Below the pieces are notes generated by a model that was given only the letters and a program-made list of their open reading frames with translations, searched no databases and was not told where the DNA came from. From Chitinophaga pinensis (GTDB lineage Bacteria > Pseudomonadota > Gammaproteobacteria > Burkholderiales > SG8-41): a stretch of DNA of 51,122 bases. Numbering within the stretch: the stretch's first letter is position 1; every line of letters starts with the position of its first letter. Location of the stretch: contig CALQCM020000004.1 in NCBI GenBank assembly GCA_943329075.2, forward strand, positions 1 through 51,122, written 5' to 3'. Below, piece by piece: positions 24,852-32,635 of the stretch. The position numbers and the translations under genes were made by a program.

Positions 24852-25424
24852 ATGCCTGCGGACAGTACTGCCAGTGACGAAGATTTGATGGAACGCTATC
24901 GGGATGGCGATGCGGGCGCGTTCGATCTTCTCTACGCGCGGCATAAAGGCGGTGTGTATCGCTACATGCTGCGCCAGTGTGGTGACCGCGGTATTGCCGA
25001 AGAGCTCTACCAGGATGTGTGGATGAATCTGATCCGTGCGCGCGACGGTTATACGGTGACCGCGAAATTTACGACCTGGCTCTACCGGCTGGCGCATAAC
25101 CGCCTGATTGATTATTACCGCTCGCGTTCCGGCGGCGTGCCGGTTTCGTTTGATGCGGAAGACGGCCCGGCGCTGGATAATGTGCCGGCGGCGCGTGCCG
25201 ATGATCCGGCGGTCAGTGTGGACATCAAACAGCAGGCCGGGCGCTTGCTGCAGCTGATCGAGGCACTGCCCGAGTCGCAACGCGAGGCCTTCCTGCTGCA
25301 ACAGGAATCGGATATGAGTATTGAGGATATTGCGCAGGCCACCGGTGTCAATCGCGAGACGGCGAAAAGCCGCTTGCGCTACGCCCTGTCGCGCTTGCGC
25401 GCAGGCATGAGGGAAGCCGGATAA
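24852..25424 (+). CDS. ECF-type RNA polymerase sigma factor
   Basis: A 190-residue sigma-70 family protein with only regions 2 and 4. Region 2 (about 20-90) includes F-D-L-L-Y-A-R-H, E-E-L-Y-Q-D-V-W and F-T-T-W-L-Y-R-L-A-H-N-R. Region 4 (about 125-180) includes L-P-E-S-Q-R-E-A-F-L-L and the helix-turn-helix S-I-E-D-I-A-Q-A-T-G-V-N-R-E-T-A-K-S-R-L. I use the ATG at 24852; one at 24807 is in frame but would add unlikely residues. The stop TAA and the next ATG share the A (TAAATG). It directs RNA polymerase to a specialised promoter set that may include its own. Confidence 0.9.
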   Translation: MPADSTASDEDLMERYRDGDAGAFDLLYARHKGGVYRYMLRQCGDRGIAEELYQDVWMNLIRARDGYTVTAKFTTWLYRLAHNRLIDYYRSRSGGVPVSFDAEDGPALDNVPAARADDPAVSVDIKQQAGRLLQLIEALPESQREAFLLQQESDMSIEDIAQATGVNRETAKSRLRYALSRLRAGMREAG

Positions 25425-26462
25425 ATGAGCGAAACGCCCCGCAGCGATCACGACGCACAACTGACGTCGGTTTACCGGGCGACCGCGCCGGAGGAGCCGC
25501 CGGCGGCGCTCGACGACGCGATTCGTGCCGCCGCGCGGCGTGCGGTGGCGGCGCGGCCGCAACCGGTTGGCGGTTCGTTGGTCCGTCGCTGGCAGACGCC
25601 GTTGTCGATCGCGGCCGTGCTGGTGCTATGCGTCAGCCTGGTCGCGGTGATGCATGAAGAGGGTGGTGAGTTGACCAGCGTGCCGCGTGCCGACGCGCCT
25701 GAGCGCACGTCTCCGCGTGCAATCGCGGAAAACGCCAGTGCCGTGCCGAAAATCGAGCTGGCACCGGAGACCGGCTCTTCAAGAAGCCTGGGTCTTAAAC
25801 TACCGGGAGGGAGCTTGAATACCCCGCTGACCGGCAAGGATGCCTACGGCCTGACGGCACCGGGTGCGCAGTTCGGTATGCGTCGCGCGCCGGCGGAACA
25901 GGATGTCAAACACGGTGCTGACGCACCGGCACGGCAGGTGGCGCCAGCGGCGCTCGCGGGGAAACAGGATCTGGCGGCCGCGCCGGCGGAAGTTGGTGCG
26001 GCAACCGTTGCGTCTGAAAAGGCACGGCGTGACGCAGCGCTGGCCAGCGCGGTTGCGCCGGCCAGTGCCGTTGGCGAGTCGCGCGGCAAAATTGCGGCTG
26101 CCGGGAACTTCGCGGCGACTGCGGAGCCGGCGTCCGCTGCGCGTCCGCCTGCAGTTGCCGACCGCGCTGAGCGCACCGCGGCGCCTGCTGCGCCGGCCCC
26201 CGCAGTCCGTCCGGCGCTGGAGGCGGAACAGGCAAAGCGGCGCACCGCAGAACCGGCACTCGTGCAGGAAAGGCTGGACAAGGAATCTGTCGATGCGGTC
26301 GCGTCGATGGCGCAATTGCCGCCGGAAAAATGGCTTGCCCGTATTGAGGAACTGCGCCGGTCCGGCCGCAACGACGAGGCGCGCGCCGGTCTGGCTGAAT
26401 TTCGCAAACGCTACCCCGACTTCGTTCTACCGTCCGCGCTGCGCGAATGGGCGTTGCAATAA
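25425..26462 (+). CDS. Membrane anti-sigma-like protein
   Basis: A 345-residue protein with a cytoplasmic N-terminus of about 60 residues (P-P-A-A-L-D-D-A-I-R-A-A-A-R-R-A-V), one membrane helix (about 62-80) and a long Ala/Pro-rich periplasmic part. A conserved-looking C-terminal helix pair contains P-P-E-K-W-L-A-R-I-E-E-L-R-R and R-K-R-Y-P-D-F. Gene order and topology fit an anti-sigma factor. No zinc-binding H-x-x-x-C-x-x-C motif of the ZAS class is present, so it belongs to another type. The middle third is low-complexity and would span the periplasm. The stop is followed after 2 bp by the next gene. Confidence 0.7.
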   Translation: MSETPRSDHDAQLTSVYRATAPEEPPAALDDAIRAAARRAVAARPQPVGGSLVRRWQTPLSIAAVLVLCVSLVAVMHEEGGELTSVPRADAPERTSPRAIAENASAVPKIELAPETGSSRSLGLKLPGGSLNTPLTGKDAYGLTAPGAQFGMRRAPAEQDVKHGADAPARQVAPAALAGKQDLAAAPAEVGAATVASEKARRDAALASAVAPASAVGESRGKIAAAGNFAATAEPASAARPPAVADRAERTAAPAAPAPAVRPALEAEQAKRRTAEPALVQERLDKESVDAVASMAQLPPEKWLARIEELRRSGRNDEARAGLAEFRKRYPDFVLPSALREWALQ

Positions 26463-26464
26463 GC

Positions 26465-26638
26465 ATGATGATGGAGGCACAAGGGGACCTCAGGCCCGAG
26501 CCGCCGCGCGCGCCTGAGCCGAATGAATGTTGTGAGAGCGGTTGCGACCCCTGCGTCTACGATCGCTATTGGGATGCCTGCGCGAGCTACGAGCAGGCGC
26601 TGGCGGATTGGCAGGCGCGGCAGCCGAAATCGCCATGA
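26465..26638 (+). CDS. Cys-rich mini-protein, oxidoreductase-like domain
   Basis: A 57-residue protein whose core is P-E-P-N-E-C-C-E-S-G-C-D-P-C-V-Y-D-R-Y. This matches the Oxidored-like N-terminal domain (pattern C-C-x-S-G-C-x-x-C-V-x-D-x-Y), found as stand-alone small proteins in betaproteobacteria and in fungal/mitochondrial proteins. The four cysteines could bind metal. Three ATGs in a row (26465, 26468, 26471) make the start ambiguous. It begins 2 bp after the anti-sigma-like gene, so it is likely the last gene of that operon. Its function is unknown. Confidence 0.75.
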   Translation: MMMEAQGDLRPEPPRAPEPNECCESGCDPCVYDRYWDACASYEQALADWQARQPKSP

Positions 26639-26801
26639 GCCTGAACCGGTATTTTTTTAGTTGATTGATTAATAATACTAAATTTAGTATTTTTGCTGAA
26701 AAATGAACCATCGGGCGAAATCTTTCGTCCAACACGGCGATTGAAAGAAATCGTTGGCCAAAGCGCCGCATCAAACACCATGGCGCACCAGACCTGTCAA
26801 T

Positions 26802-26829
26802 TTGACAAGTCTAGGAAACCACATATAAT
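26802..26829 (+). promoter_or_regulatory. Full-consensus sigma-70 promoter
   Basis: TTGACA (26802-26807), 16 bp, TATAAT (26824-26829). Both hexamers are perfect. The -35 also forms half of a TGTCAA-T-TTGACA palindrome (26795-26807). It is the strongest promoter match in the window. Confidence 0.8.
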
Positions 26830-26902
26830 GCCGCCCCTGTTGCATCGCAACAATGGCCTCTTTCCGGGCAATTTGACCATCATCAAGGCGTAATAATTTC
26901 TG

Positions 26903-26931
26903 TTGCGCGGGGCAGGTGATGCCACTAGAAT
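26903..26931 (+). promoter_or_regulatory. Second candidate promoter of the transglycosylase gene
   Basis: TTGCGC (26903-26908), 17 bp, then TAGAAT (26926-26931). The -10 matches five of six bases and the -35 four. The palindrome at 26951 would lie just downstream of its start site, in a position suited to repression. Confidence 0.35.
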
Positions 26932-26950
26932 TGCCGTGATTTTTGGGTGT

Positions 26951-26970
26951 GACCACTACATATAGTGGTC
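26951..26970. promoter_or_regulatory. Operator-like palindrome, NrdR-box-like
   Basis: GACCACTA (26951-26958) - CATA - TAGTGGTC (26963-26970), a perfect 8-bp dyad. Its core CCACTACATATAGTGG agrees with 13 of 16 positions of the NrdR consensus ACACWATATATWGTGT. No ribonucleotide reductase gene is nearby and NrdR boxes usually come in pairs, so another regulator or an RNA hairpin is equally possible. Confidence 0.4.
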
Positions 26971-27072
26971 GCTGACTTCCACACTGAGTTTCAAGGAGCA
27001 CCGTTACCCTAGCAAGGTAATCACCCGCCGGCGGGCCTTTGGCCGGCGCTTAACGAAAGGAGGTTTTGCGTC

Positions 27073-27816
27073 ATGGCAAAATCACACCCCGCACTGTTTT
27101 ACGATCAAGCCTTATCCCGCGCCGCGCTCTGGGCACGCAACACACTGGCCGGCATCGCTGTCCTGTTGAGCATCGCATCCCTTGCACTCATGTTTAATTC
27201 AACTGCCGGCAACCGGCTGGCGGGGTTGTTCGCCCAGTCGTTGGGTGCCATTGAATTGCCGCAGGGGCCGCTCAGGAGCTACCAGCCGCAACTGACCGAC
27301 ATCGATCCCAATCAGGCCAAATACCGGGCCATGGGCGAGCATCTGGCGCGACGTTTCCGTGTTTCCGCGGACGTGACGACCCATGTGGTGGCCAAAGCCT
27401 ATGACATCGGCCGGGAACTAAAACTCGATCCGATGCTGATTCTGGCGGTCATTGCGGTCGAATCCCGCTTCAACCCGATCGCCGAAAGCGTGATGGGTGC
27501 GAAAGGCCTGATGCAGGTCATTCCGCGTTTCCATCCGGAGAAATTCGGGCCGCTGGGCGGCGAACAGGTCGCCTTCGAGACCACGGCGAACATCACCGTC
27601 GGCGCAAAAATCCTCAAGGAGTATCTGGGGCGCACCGGCGACCTGACCAACGCGCTGCAGTTGTATGTCGGTGCCTCGACTGAAGAAGCCGAAAACGGTT
27701 ATTCGGCCAAAGTCATCGCCGAGCGCGAACGGTTAAACAGCGCGCTGCGGCAGTTACAGAGCCGCGCGGTAACCCAGCAGCAGGCGCAGGCCAGACTGCT
27801 GCCGGCGGCGATCTAG
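27073..27816 (+). CDS. Lytic transglycosylase (SLT domain)
   Basis: A 247-residue membrane-anchored protein. A hydrophobic segment at about 24-42 serves as signal anchor, a linker follows, and an SLT/lysozyme-like domain spans about 105-225. The catalytic glutamate is E130 in A-V-I-A-V-E-S-R-F-N-P, and the family motif G-A-K-G-L-M-Q-V-I-P follows. Such enzymes cleave peptidoglycan between MurNAc and GlcNAc with formation of a 1,6-anhydro end. The ATG follows AAAGGAGGTTTTGCGTC. The PhaM-like gene starts 17 bp downstream. The C-terminus is Gln/Ala-rich. Confidence 0.87.
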   Translation: MAKSHPALFYDQALSRAALWARNTLAGIAVLLSIASLALMFNSTAGNRLAGLFAQSLGAIELPQGPLRSYQPQLTDIDPNQAKYRAMGEHLARRFRVSADVTTHVVAKAYDIGRELKLDPMLILAVIAVESRFNPIAESVMGAKGLMQVIPRFHPEKFGPLGGEQVAFETTANITVGAKILKEYLGRTGDLTNALQLYVGASTEEAENGYSAKVIAERERLNSALRQLQSRAVTQQQAQARLLPAAI

Positions 27817-27833
27817 CGCGCCCGGTCGATCCG

Positions 27834-28118
27834 ATGTCGCAGCAGGAAATCCCCAAGGACTGGTTCGAGTTCATGCAGAAAGCGTGGAACCCGATGTCCT
27901 TTCCCCTGCCCGGCATGATGACGCCGACGGTAGATGTCGAGGAGATCCGGAAAAAAATCGCCGAGTTGAAGGCGGTCGAAACCTGGTTGATCATGAACAC
28001 CGGCTTCGTGCAGATGACTATCAAGACGCTGGAAATGCAGGTCTCCGCCCTCGAAAGTTTGCGCGCCGCCGGCGAGGCCGCCAACAAGATGACGCCACCG
28101 GCGCAAGACGGCAAGTAA
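27834..28118 (+). CDS. PhaM-like PHA granule-associated protein (short form)
   Basis: A 94-residue protein with P-G-M-M-T-P-T-V-D-V-E-E-I-R-K-K-I-A-E-L-K-A-V-E-x-W-L at about 26-52. This is the signature of PhaM, the granule-associated protein that binds PHB synthase and DNA in Ralstonia-type betaproteobacteria. Helical content is high. The basic Ala/Lys/Pro-rich tail that gives longer PhaM proteins DNA binding is missing, so only the synthase- or self-interacting part may remain. No phaC or phasin gene is in the window. It lies 17 bp after the transglycosylase gene. Confidence 0.75.
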   Translation: MSQQEIPKDWFEFMQKAWNPMSFPLPGMMTPTVDVEEIRKKIAELKAVETWLIMNTGFVQMTIKTLEMQVSALESLRAAGEAANKMTPPAQDGK

Positions 28119-28214
28119 GCAAGCCGGTTCGGTGTTTCGGCGCGCAGCCTGTTTTTTTGCAAGCCATCCGCAGCAAGTGAGCGCTGCCTCACGGCGATCA
28201 TTTTGAAACCCTGA

Positions 28215-28240
28215 CGTGCCCCCCCGGCCGGGAGGGCACG
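28215..28240 (-). terminator. Hairpin between convergent genes
   Basis: Eleven-pair stem CGTGCCCCCCC (28215-28225) / GGGAGGGCACG (28230-28240) around GGCC, 14 bp beyond the stop of the minus-strand FAH gene. There is no clean T-run on the minus strand, so termination is probable rather than certain. Confidence 0.5.
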
Positions 28241-28253
28241 CTAATCCGGTTCG

Positions 28254-29165
28254 CTATTTCCCGATGCGGTTGCGCAGTGTGCCCAAGCCGGCCACTTCGG
28301 TTTCCATGATGTCGCCCGACTGCATGAATTCGGGCGGCGTGCGCGCATGGCCGACGCCCGACGGCGTGCCGGTGGCGATGATGTCGCCGGAATCAAGCGT
28401 CAGGCCGGCCGACAGTTCGGCGATGATGCGCGGCAGCTTGAAGTAGAGGTGGCGGGTGTTTGAGTTCTGTTTGATCACGCCGTTGACGCTGCAGCGGATG
28501 TCGAGATTGTTCGGATCCTTGATCTCGTCGGCGGTGGCGATCCACGGGCCCATCGGGCAGTGGCCGTCGAGGCTCTTGCCCTTGAACCATTGCTGGCCGT
28601 GCTGGCGCTGGATTTCGCGCGCCGACACATCGTTGATGACGGTGTAGCCGAAGACGTGTTTCATCGCATTGGCCTCGGTGATATTGCGGCCGGGCTTGCC
28701 GATGATCAGTCCGAGTTCAACCTCCCAATCGAGTTTCTCGGTCACGCCCTTGTGCGGCGGCACGTCGTCGAACGGCCCGTTCATGGTGGTGGCGGCCTTG
28801 GTGAAAAAGGCGGGGTGCGCCGGCATTTCCTGTACGTGCGGGCGCGCCTTGGCGCCTTCCGCGAAATGATCCAGATAATTCCAGCCGACGCAGAAGATGT
28901 TCTTGCGCGGCTGCGGAATCGGCGACAGCAGTTTGACCGTCGAGAGCTTGATACCCTTGCCCTTGTAATTTTTGACCAGCGCGGAGATGGCGGCAAGGCC
29001 GGTTTTGCCAGACGCGACCAGCGACACCATGTCAGTCGCGTCGAAGGGCAGTTTTTTGCGCGCCCGTTTCGCCACGTCGCCGATATCGAGGGCGCGCTCG
29101 GCATCCAGCAACACGCCGGTGCGTGCGGCGCCGCCGCGTTTGGGTTTGAAAGTGATCAACCGCAT
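28254..29165 (-). CDS. Fumarylacetoacetate hydrolase family protein
   Basis: A 303-residue FAH-family enzyme. The metal-binding acidic cluster is seen in D-W-E-V-E-L-G-L-I-I-G-K (about 148-159), followed by Y-T-V-I-N-D-V-S-A-R-E-I-Q and the late G-D-I-I-A-T-G-T-P-S-G-V-G. Members hydrolyse or decarboxylate 2,4-dioxo acids, e.g. in aromatic degradation, or act as acylpyruvases or oxaloacetate decarboxylases. The exact substrate is open. The start is the ATG at 29165 with AAAAGGATTTCACC in front; the frame extends upstream into the peptidase gene without meaning. It follows the peptidase gene by 16 bp and is probably co-transcribed with it. Confidence 0.87.
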   Translation of the reverse strand: MRLITFKPKRGGAARTGVLLDAERALDIGDVAKRARKKLPFDATDMVSLVASGKTGLAAISALVKNYKGKGIKLSTVKLLSPIPQPRKNIFCVGWNYLDHFAEGAKARPHVQEMPAHPAFFTKAATTMNGPFDDVPPHKGVTEKLDWEVELGLIIGKPGRNITEANAMKHVFGYTVINDVSAREIQRQHGQQWFKGKSLDGHCPMGPWIATADEIKDPNNLDIRCSVNGVIKQNSNTRHLYFKLPRIIAELSAGLTLDSGDIIATGTPSGVGHARTPPEFMQSGDIMETEVAGLGTLRNRIGK

Positions 29166-29181
29166 GGTGAAATCCTTTTTT

Positions 29182-30153
29182 TCAGTTGGCAGAAAGAGAT
29201 TTGAAACGTTCCGTTGCGCGCACGAGCTCGGCGCAAATGCCGGGCTCCCAGGCGGCATGACCGGCCGCCGGGACGACGATGTATTCGGCCTCCGGCCACG
29301 CGCAATGCAGATCGTGCGCACTGACCGCGGGACAGACCGCGTCATAGCGGCCCTGGATGATTACCGCCGGTTTGTCGCGGATGCGCGGCACATTGTCGAG
29401 CAGTGAATTGACGGGCAGAAAAATGTCGTGTTTGAAGTAATGCGCTTCCATGCGCGCCAGCCCGAGCGCGACCACGTCGCTGGCGAAATAGGCGACCGTA
29501 TCCGGGCTTGGCAACAGCGTTGAGCATGACCCTTCGTAGCTGCTCCACGCGCGCGCCGCCGGCATGTGCACGGCGGGGTCCGGATCAATCAGGCGTTGGT
29601 GGTAGGCGGTGAGCAGATCGCCGCGTTCCGTCTCCGGGATCATGCGTGTGAAGGCCTGCCACGCTTCCGGGAAAATGTTTTGCAGACCGTAGAGGAACCA
29701 GTCGATTTCGCTTTTGCGGCAGAGAAAAATGCCGCGCAGCACGAAGCCGATACAGTGTTGCGGGTGCGCTTCGCCATAGGCGAGCGCCAGCGTCGAACCC
29801 CAGGAGCCGCCAAATACGAGCCAGCGCGCGATGCCCAGGTGCTGGCGCAGTGTTTCGATGTCGGCGATCAGCAAGGGCGTGGTGTTCTCGCGCAGTTCGC
29901 CCAGCGGCGTCGAGCGGCCGGCGCCGCGCTGGTCGAAGATCACGATGTTGTAATGCGCCGGGTCGAAGAAACGGCGGTGATTGGGCGCGCTGCCGGCGCC
30001 GGGTCCGCCATGCAGGAAGACGACCGGGACGCCGTGCGGATTGCCCGATTGCTCCCAATACATCGTGTGGATGTCGTCGAGCACCAGCCTGCCGGAGCGG
30101 AAGGGTTCGATCGGCGGATAGAGTTCCTCGCGGAACGCGGGCGTGGTGTCCAT
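29182..30153 (-). CDS. pip: Prolyl iminopeptidase (S33 family)
   Basis: A 323-residue alpha/beta hydrolase of peptidase family S33 that removes N-terminal proline. The oxyanion region H-G-G-P-G-A-G is at 48-54 and D-Q-R-G-A-G-R-S at 74-81. The nucleophile is S117 in F-G-G-S-W-G-S-T. The acid is in G-R-Y-D-A-V-C-P and the histidine in A-A-G-H-A-A-W-E. The length is normal for the family, and no signal peptide is present, so it is cytoplasmic. The start ATG at 30153 gives MDTTPAFREELYPPIEP, the typical beginning; the upstream frame extension is spurious. Confidence 0.9.
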   Translation of the reverse strand: MDTTPAFREELYPPIEPFRSGRLVLDDIHTMYWEQSGNPHGVPVVFLHGGPGAGSAPNHRRFFDPAHYNIVIFDQRGAGRSTPLGELRENTTPLLIADIETLRQHLGIARWLVFGGSWGSTLALAYGEAHPQHCIGFVLRGIFLCRKSEIDWFLYGLQNIFPEAWQAFTRMIPETERGDLLTAYHQRLIDPDPAVHMPAARAWSSYEGSCSTLLPSPDTVAYFASDVVALGLARMEAHYFKHDIFLPVNSLLDNVPRIRDKPAVIIQGRYDAVCPAVSAHDLHCAWPEAEYIVVPAAGHAAWEPGICAELVRATERFKSLSAN

Positions 30154-30195
30154 GCAATGACTCAGGCGGCGCAGAGGCGTGACCATAACACAAAG

Positions 30196-30254
30196 GCCCC
30201 TGCAGGCGGAACGCAGGGGCGCTGCGAGGGCGGCCATGCAGGGTGCGTTATAAT
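30196..30254. promoter_or_regulatory. Inverted repeat and -10 box in the pip/maeB divergent spacer
   Basis: GCCCCTGC (30196-30203) / GCAGGGGC (30213-30220) with a 9-nt loop is a perfect dyad. TATAAT at 30249-30254 follows, 27 bp before the maeB ATG, but no recognisable -35 lies at the proper distance. The dyad sits about where an activator of a -35-less promoter, or a repressor of either gene, could bind. Confidence 0.4.
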
Positions 30255-30281
30255 GCCTGCCCCGTCGCATCAGGCACCAGC

Positions 30282-32579
30282 ATGGACGATTCACTGCGCA
30301 AAGCAGCGCTCGACTATCACCGGCTTCCAACGCCGGGCAAGATATCAGTCACGCCGACCAAGGCACTGCTGAACCAGCGCGATCTCGCGCTGGCCTACAC
30401 GCCGGGTGTCGCCGCCGCCTGCGAGGCGATCGTCGCCGACCCGGCCGAAGCGCGCAATCTGACGGCGCGCGGCAACCTGGTTGCGGTGATCACCAACGGC
30501 ACCGCGGTGCTGGGGCTCGGCGCGATCGGCCCGCTGGCGGCCAAGCCGGTGATGGAAGGCAAGGCGGTCCTGTTCAAGAAATTCGCCGGTATCGATGTCT
30601 TCGATATTGAAATCAACGAACGCGATCCCGACAAGCTGGTCGACATCATTGCCAGCCTGGAGCCGACCTTCGGCGGCATCAATCTTGAAGACATCAAGGC
30701 GCCGGAGTGTTTCATCGTCGAGCGCAAACTGCGCGAGCGCTGTCGCATTCCGGTGTTTCACGATGATCAGCACGGCACCGCCATCACGGTCAGTGCCGCC
30801 TTCATCAACGGCCTCAAGGTCGTCGGCAAGGACATCGGGAAGATCAAGCTGGTGGTGTCGGGGGCGGGTGCGGCGGCGCTGACCTGCCTCAACCTGCTGT
30901 GCAAGCTGGGTCTTAACAAAGCCAATATCGTTGTGACTGACATCGAGGGCGTGGTCTACAAGGGCCGCAAGGTTCTGATGGATCCGGACAAGGAGCAATT
31001 CGCCGTCGAAACGGCCGCGCGCACGCTGGCCGAAGTGATCGCCGGCGCCGACGTGTTTCTCGGGTTGTCAGCAGGCAAGGTGCTGACGCAGGACATGGTC
31101 AGAAAAATGGCCGAGCGGCCGCTGATCCTCGCGCTGGCCAATCCCGAGCCGGAAATTCTGCCGGCACTGGCAAAAGAAGCCAAGCCCGATGTCGTGATGG
31201 CGACCGGCCGCTCGGATTATCCGAACCAGGTCAACAACGTGTTGTGTTTTCCGTTCGTGTTTCGCGGCGCGCTTGACGTCGGCGCGACTACCATCAACAC
31301 CGAAATGGAAATGGCCGCCGTGCATGCGATCGCCGCACTGGCGCAGGCCGAGCAATCCGATGTCGTGGCAATGGCCTATGGCGAACAGAATATTTCATTC
31401 GGGCCTGATTATCTGATTCCGCGACCGTTCGATCCGCGCCTCATCGCGCAGGTGGCGCCGGCGGTGGCGCAAGCGGCGATGGATAGCGGCGTCGCAACGC
31501 GGCCGATTGCCGACATGGACGCCTATCGCGATTCCCTGCAGCAGTTTGTTTACCACTCCGGCATGATCATGAAGCCGTTGTTTGCGTCGGCCAAACAGGG
31601 CCAGCCGCGGCGCATTGTTTATGCCGAGGGCGAGGACGAGCGCGTGCTGCGCGCGACGCAGGTGGTGGTCGACGAAAAACTGGCGCGCCCGATTCTGGTC
31701 GGTCGTCCGACGGTGATCGAGCGCCGTATTGAACGTTTCGGACTGCGCATGAAGGCCGGCGCCGATTTCGATCTCATCAATCCGGAGTTCGACGAACGCT
31801 ATCGCGCCTACTGGCAGGAATATCTGAGCCTCACCGAGCGCAAGGGTGTGTCGCAGGAATACGCCAAGATCGAAATGCGCCGTCGTCTCACTTTGATCGG
31901 TGCGATGTGCGTGCAGCGCGGTGAGGCCGACGGCATGTTGTGCGGCACCTTCGGCACGCACCAGACGCATCTGCACTATATCGACCAGGTAATCGGACGG
32001 CGCCAGGGCGTCAACCATTTTTACGCGATGAACGTGCTGCTGCTGCCGCGCCGCACGGTGTTCATCTGCGACACCTACGTCAACTTCGATCCGAGCGCCG
32101 AACAGATTGCCGAGATGACGGTGCTGGCGGCCGAGGAAATCCGCCGCTTCGGCATCACGCCGAAAATCGCCCTGCTGTCGCATTCAAGTTTCGGCACGGC
32201 AAATACGCCGACCGCGCAGAAGATGCGCGCGGCGCTGGCGCTGATCCGGAAAGTCGCGCCCGATCTTGAGGTCGAGGGTGAAATGCACGGCGACGCCGCG
32301 CTCTCGGCGGAAGTGCGCCGCGGCGCCTTCCCGAATTCGCGCCTGAAAGGCGATGCCAATCTGCTGATCATGCCGACGCTCGACGCGGCGAACATTGCTT
32401 TTAACCTGCTGAAAACCGCCGCCGGTGATGGCGTTACCGTCGGGCCGATTCTGCTTGGCGCGGCGAAACCTGTGCACATCCTTACCTCGACGGCGACGGT
32501 GCGGCGTCTGGTCAACATGACGGCGCTGACTGCGGTCGATGCGGGCGCGGCGCGCGGCAATCTGACATTGCCTTTCTGA
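30282..32579 (+). CDS. maeB: NADP-dependent malic enzyme with phosphotransacetylase-like domain
   Basis: A 765-residue two-domain protein. The malic-enzyme part (1 to about 420) has Y-T-P-G-V at 39-43, the metal-binding E-D at 136-137, H-D-D-Q-H-G-T at 160-166 and the NADP-binding V-S-G-A-G-A-A-A near 192-199. The C-terminal part (about 435-760) resembles phosphate acetyltransferase, is not known to be catalytic in MaeB, and serves acetyl-CoA regulation and oligomerisation. It decarboxylates malate to pyruvate with NADPH formation. The start ATG at 30282 gives the expected [13 protein letters not shown]; upstream in-frame codons overlap the promoter. Fumarase, which makes malate, is encoded 56 bp downstream. 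Confidence 0.93.
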   Translation: MDDSLRKAALDYHRLPTPGKISVTPTKALLNQRDLALAYTPGVAAACEAIVADPAEARNLTARGNLVAVITNGTAVLGLGAIGPLAAKPVMEGKAVLFKKFAGIDVFDIEINERDPDKLVDIIASLEPTFGGINLEDIKAPECFIVERKLRERCRIPVFHDDQHGTAITVSAAFINGLKVVGKDIGKIKLVVSGAGAAALTCLNLLCKLGLNKANIVVTDIEGVVYKGRKVLMDPDKEQFAVETAARTLAEVIAGADVFLGLSAGKVLTQDMVRKMAERPLILALANPEPEILPALAKEAKPDVVMATGRSDYPNQVNNVLCFPFVFRGALDVGATTINTEMEMAAVHAIAALAQAEQSDVVAMAYGEQNISFGPDYLIPRPFDPRLIAQVAPAVAQAAMDSGVATRPIADMDAYRDSLQQFVYHSGMIMKPLFASAKQGQPRRIVYAEGEDERVLRATQVVVDEKLARPILVGRPTVIERRIERFGLRMKAGADFDLINPEFDERYRAYWQEYLSLTERKGVSQEYAKIEMRRRLTLIGAMCVQRGEADGMLCGTFGTHQTHLHYIDQVIGRRQGVNHFYAMNVLLLPRRTVFICDTYVNFDPSAEQIAEMTVLAAEEIRRFGITPKIALLSHSSFGTANTPTAQKMRAALALIRKVAPDLEVEGEMHGDAALSAEVRRGAFPNSRLKGDANLLIMPTLDAANIAFNLLKTAAGDGVTVGPILLGAAKPVHILTSTATVRRLVNMTALTAVDAGAARGNLTLPF

Positions 32580-32635
32580 GCATGCCGGCCACGCTGCAAC
32601 CATTCTTGATCCATTGATTTGAAAGAGGCCAGTCG

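Larger units (their letters stand above)
26639..27072. other. Long intergenic leader before the lytic transglycosylase gene
   Basis: No protein gene is supported in these 434 bp. The first part (26640-26700) is AT-rich. After it come a consensus promoter, a TGTTGC-ATC-GCAACA hairpin (26838-26852), a second possible promoter, an operator-like palindrome, a TTACC/GGTAA inverted repeat (about 27004-27020) and a hairpin CGCCGGC (27026-27032) / GCCGGCG (27042-27048). Then comes AAAGGAGG ahead of the ATG. A transcript from the first promoter would have a leader of about 235 nt, long enough to hold an RNA regulator or a small RNA. Confidence 0.5.

Noticed and set aside
26951..26970. Firm assignment as an NrdR operator
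   Set aside because: Only one box is present, three of sixteen positions differ and no nrd gene is near. It is kept as an unassigned operator-like site.
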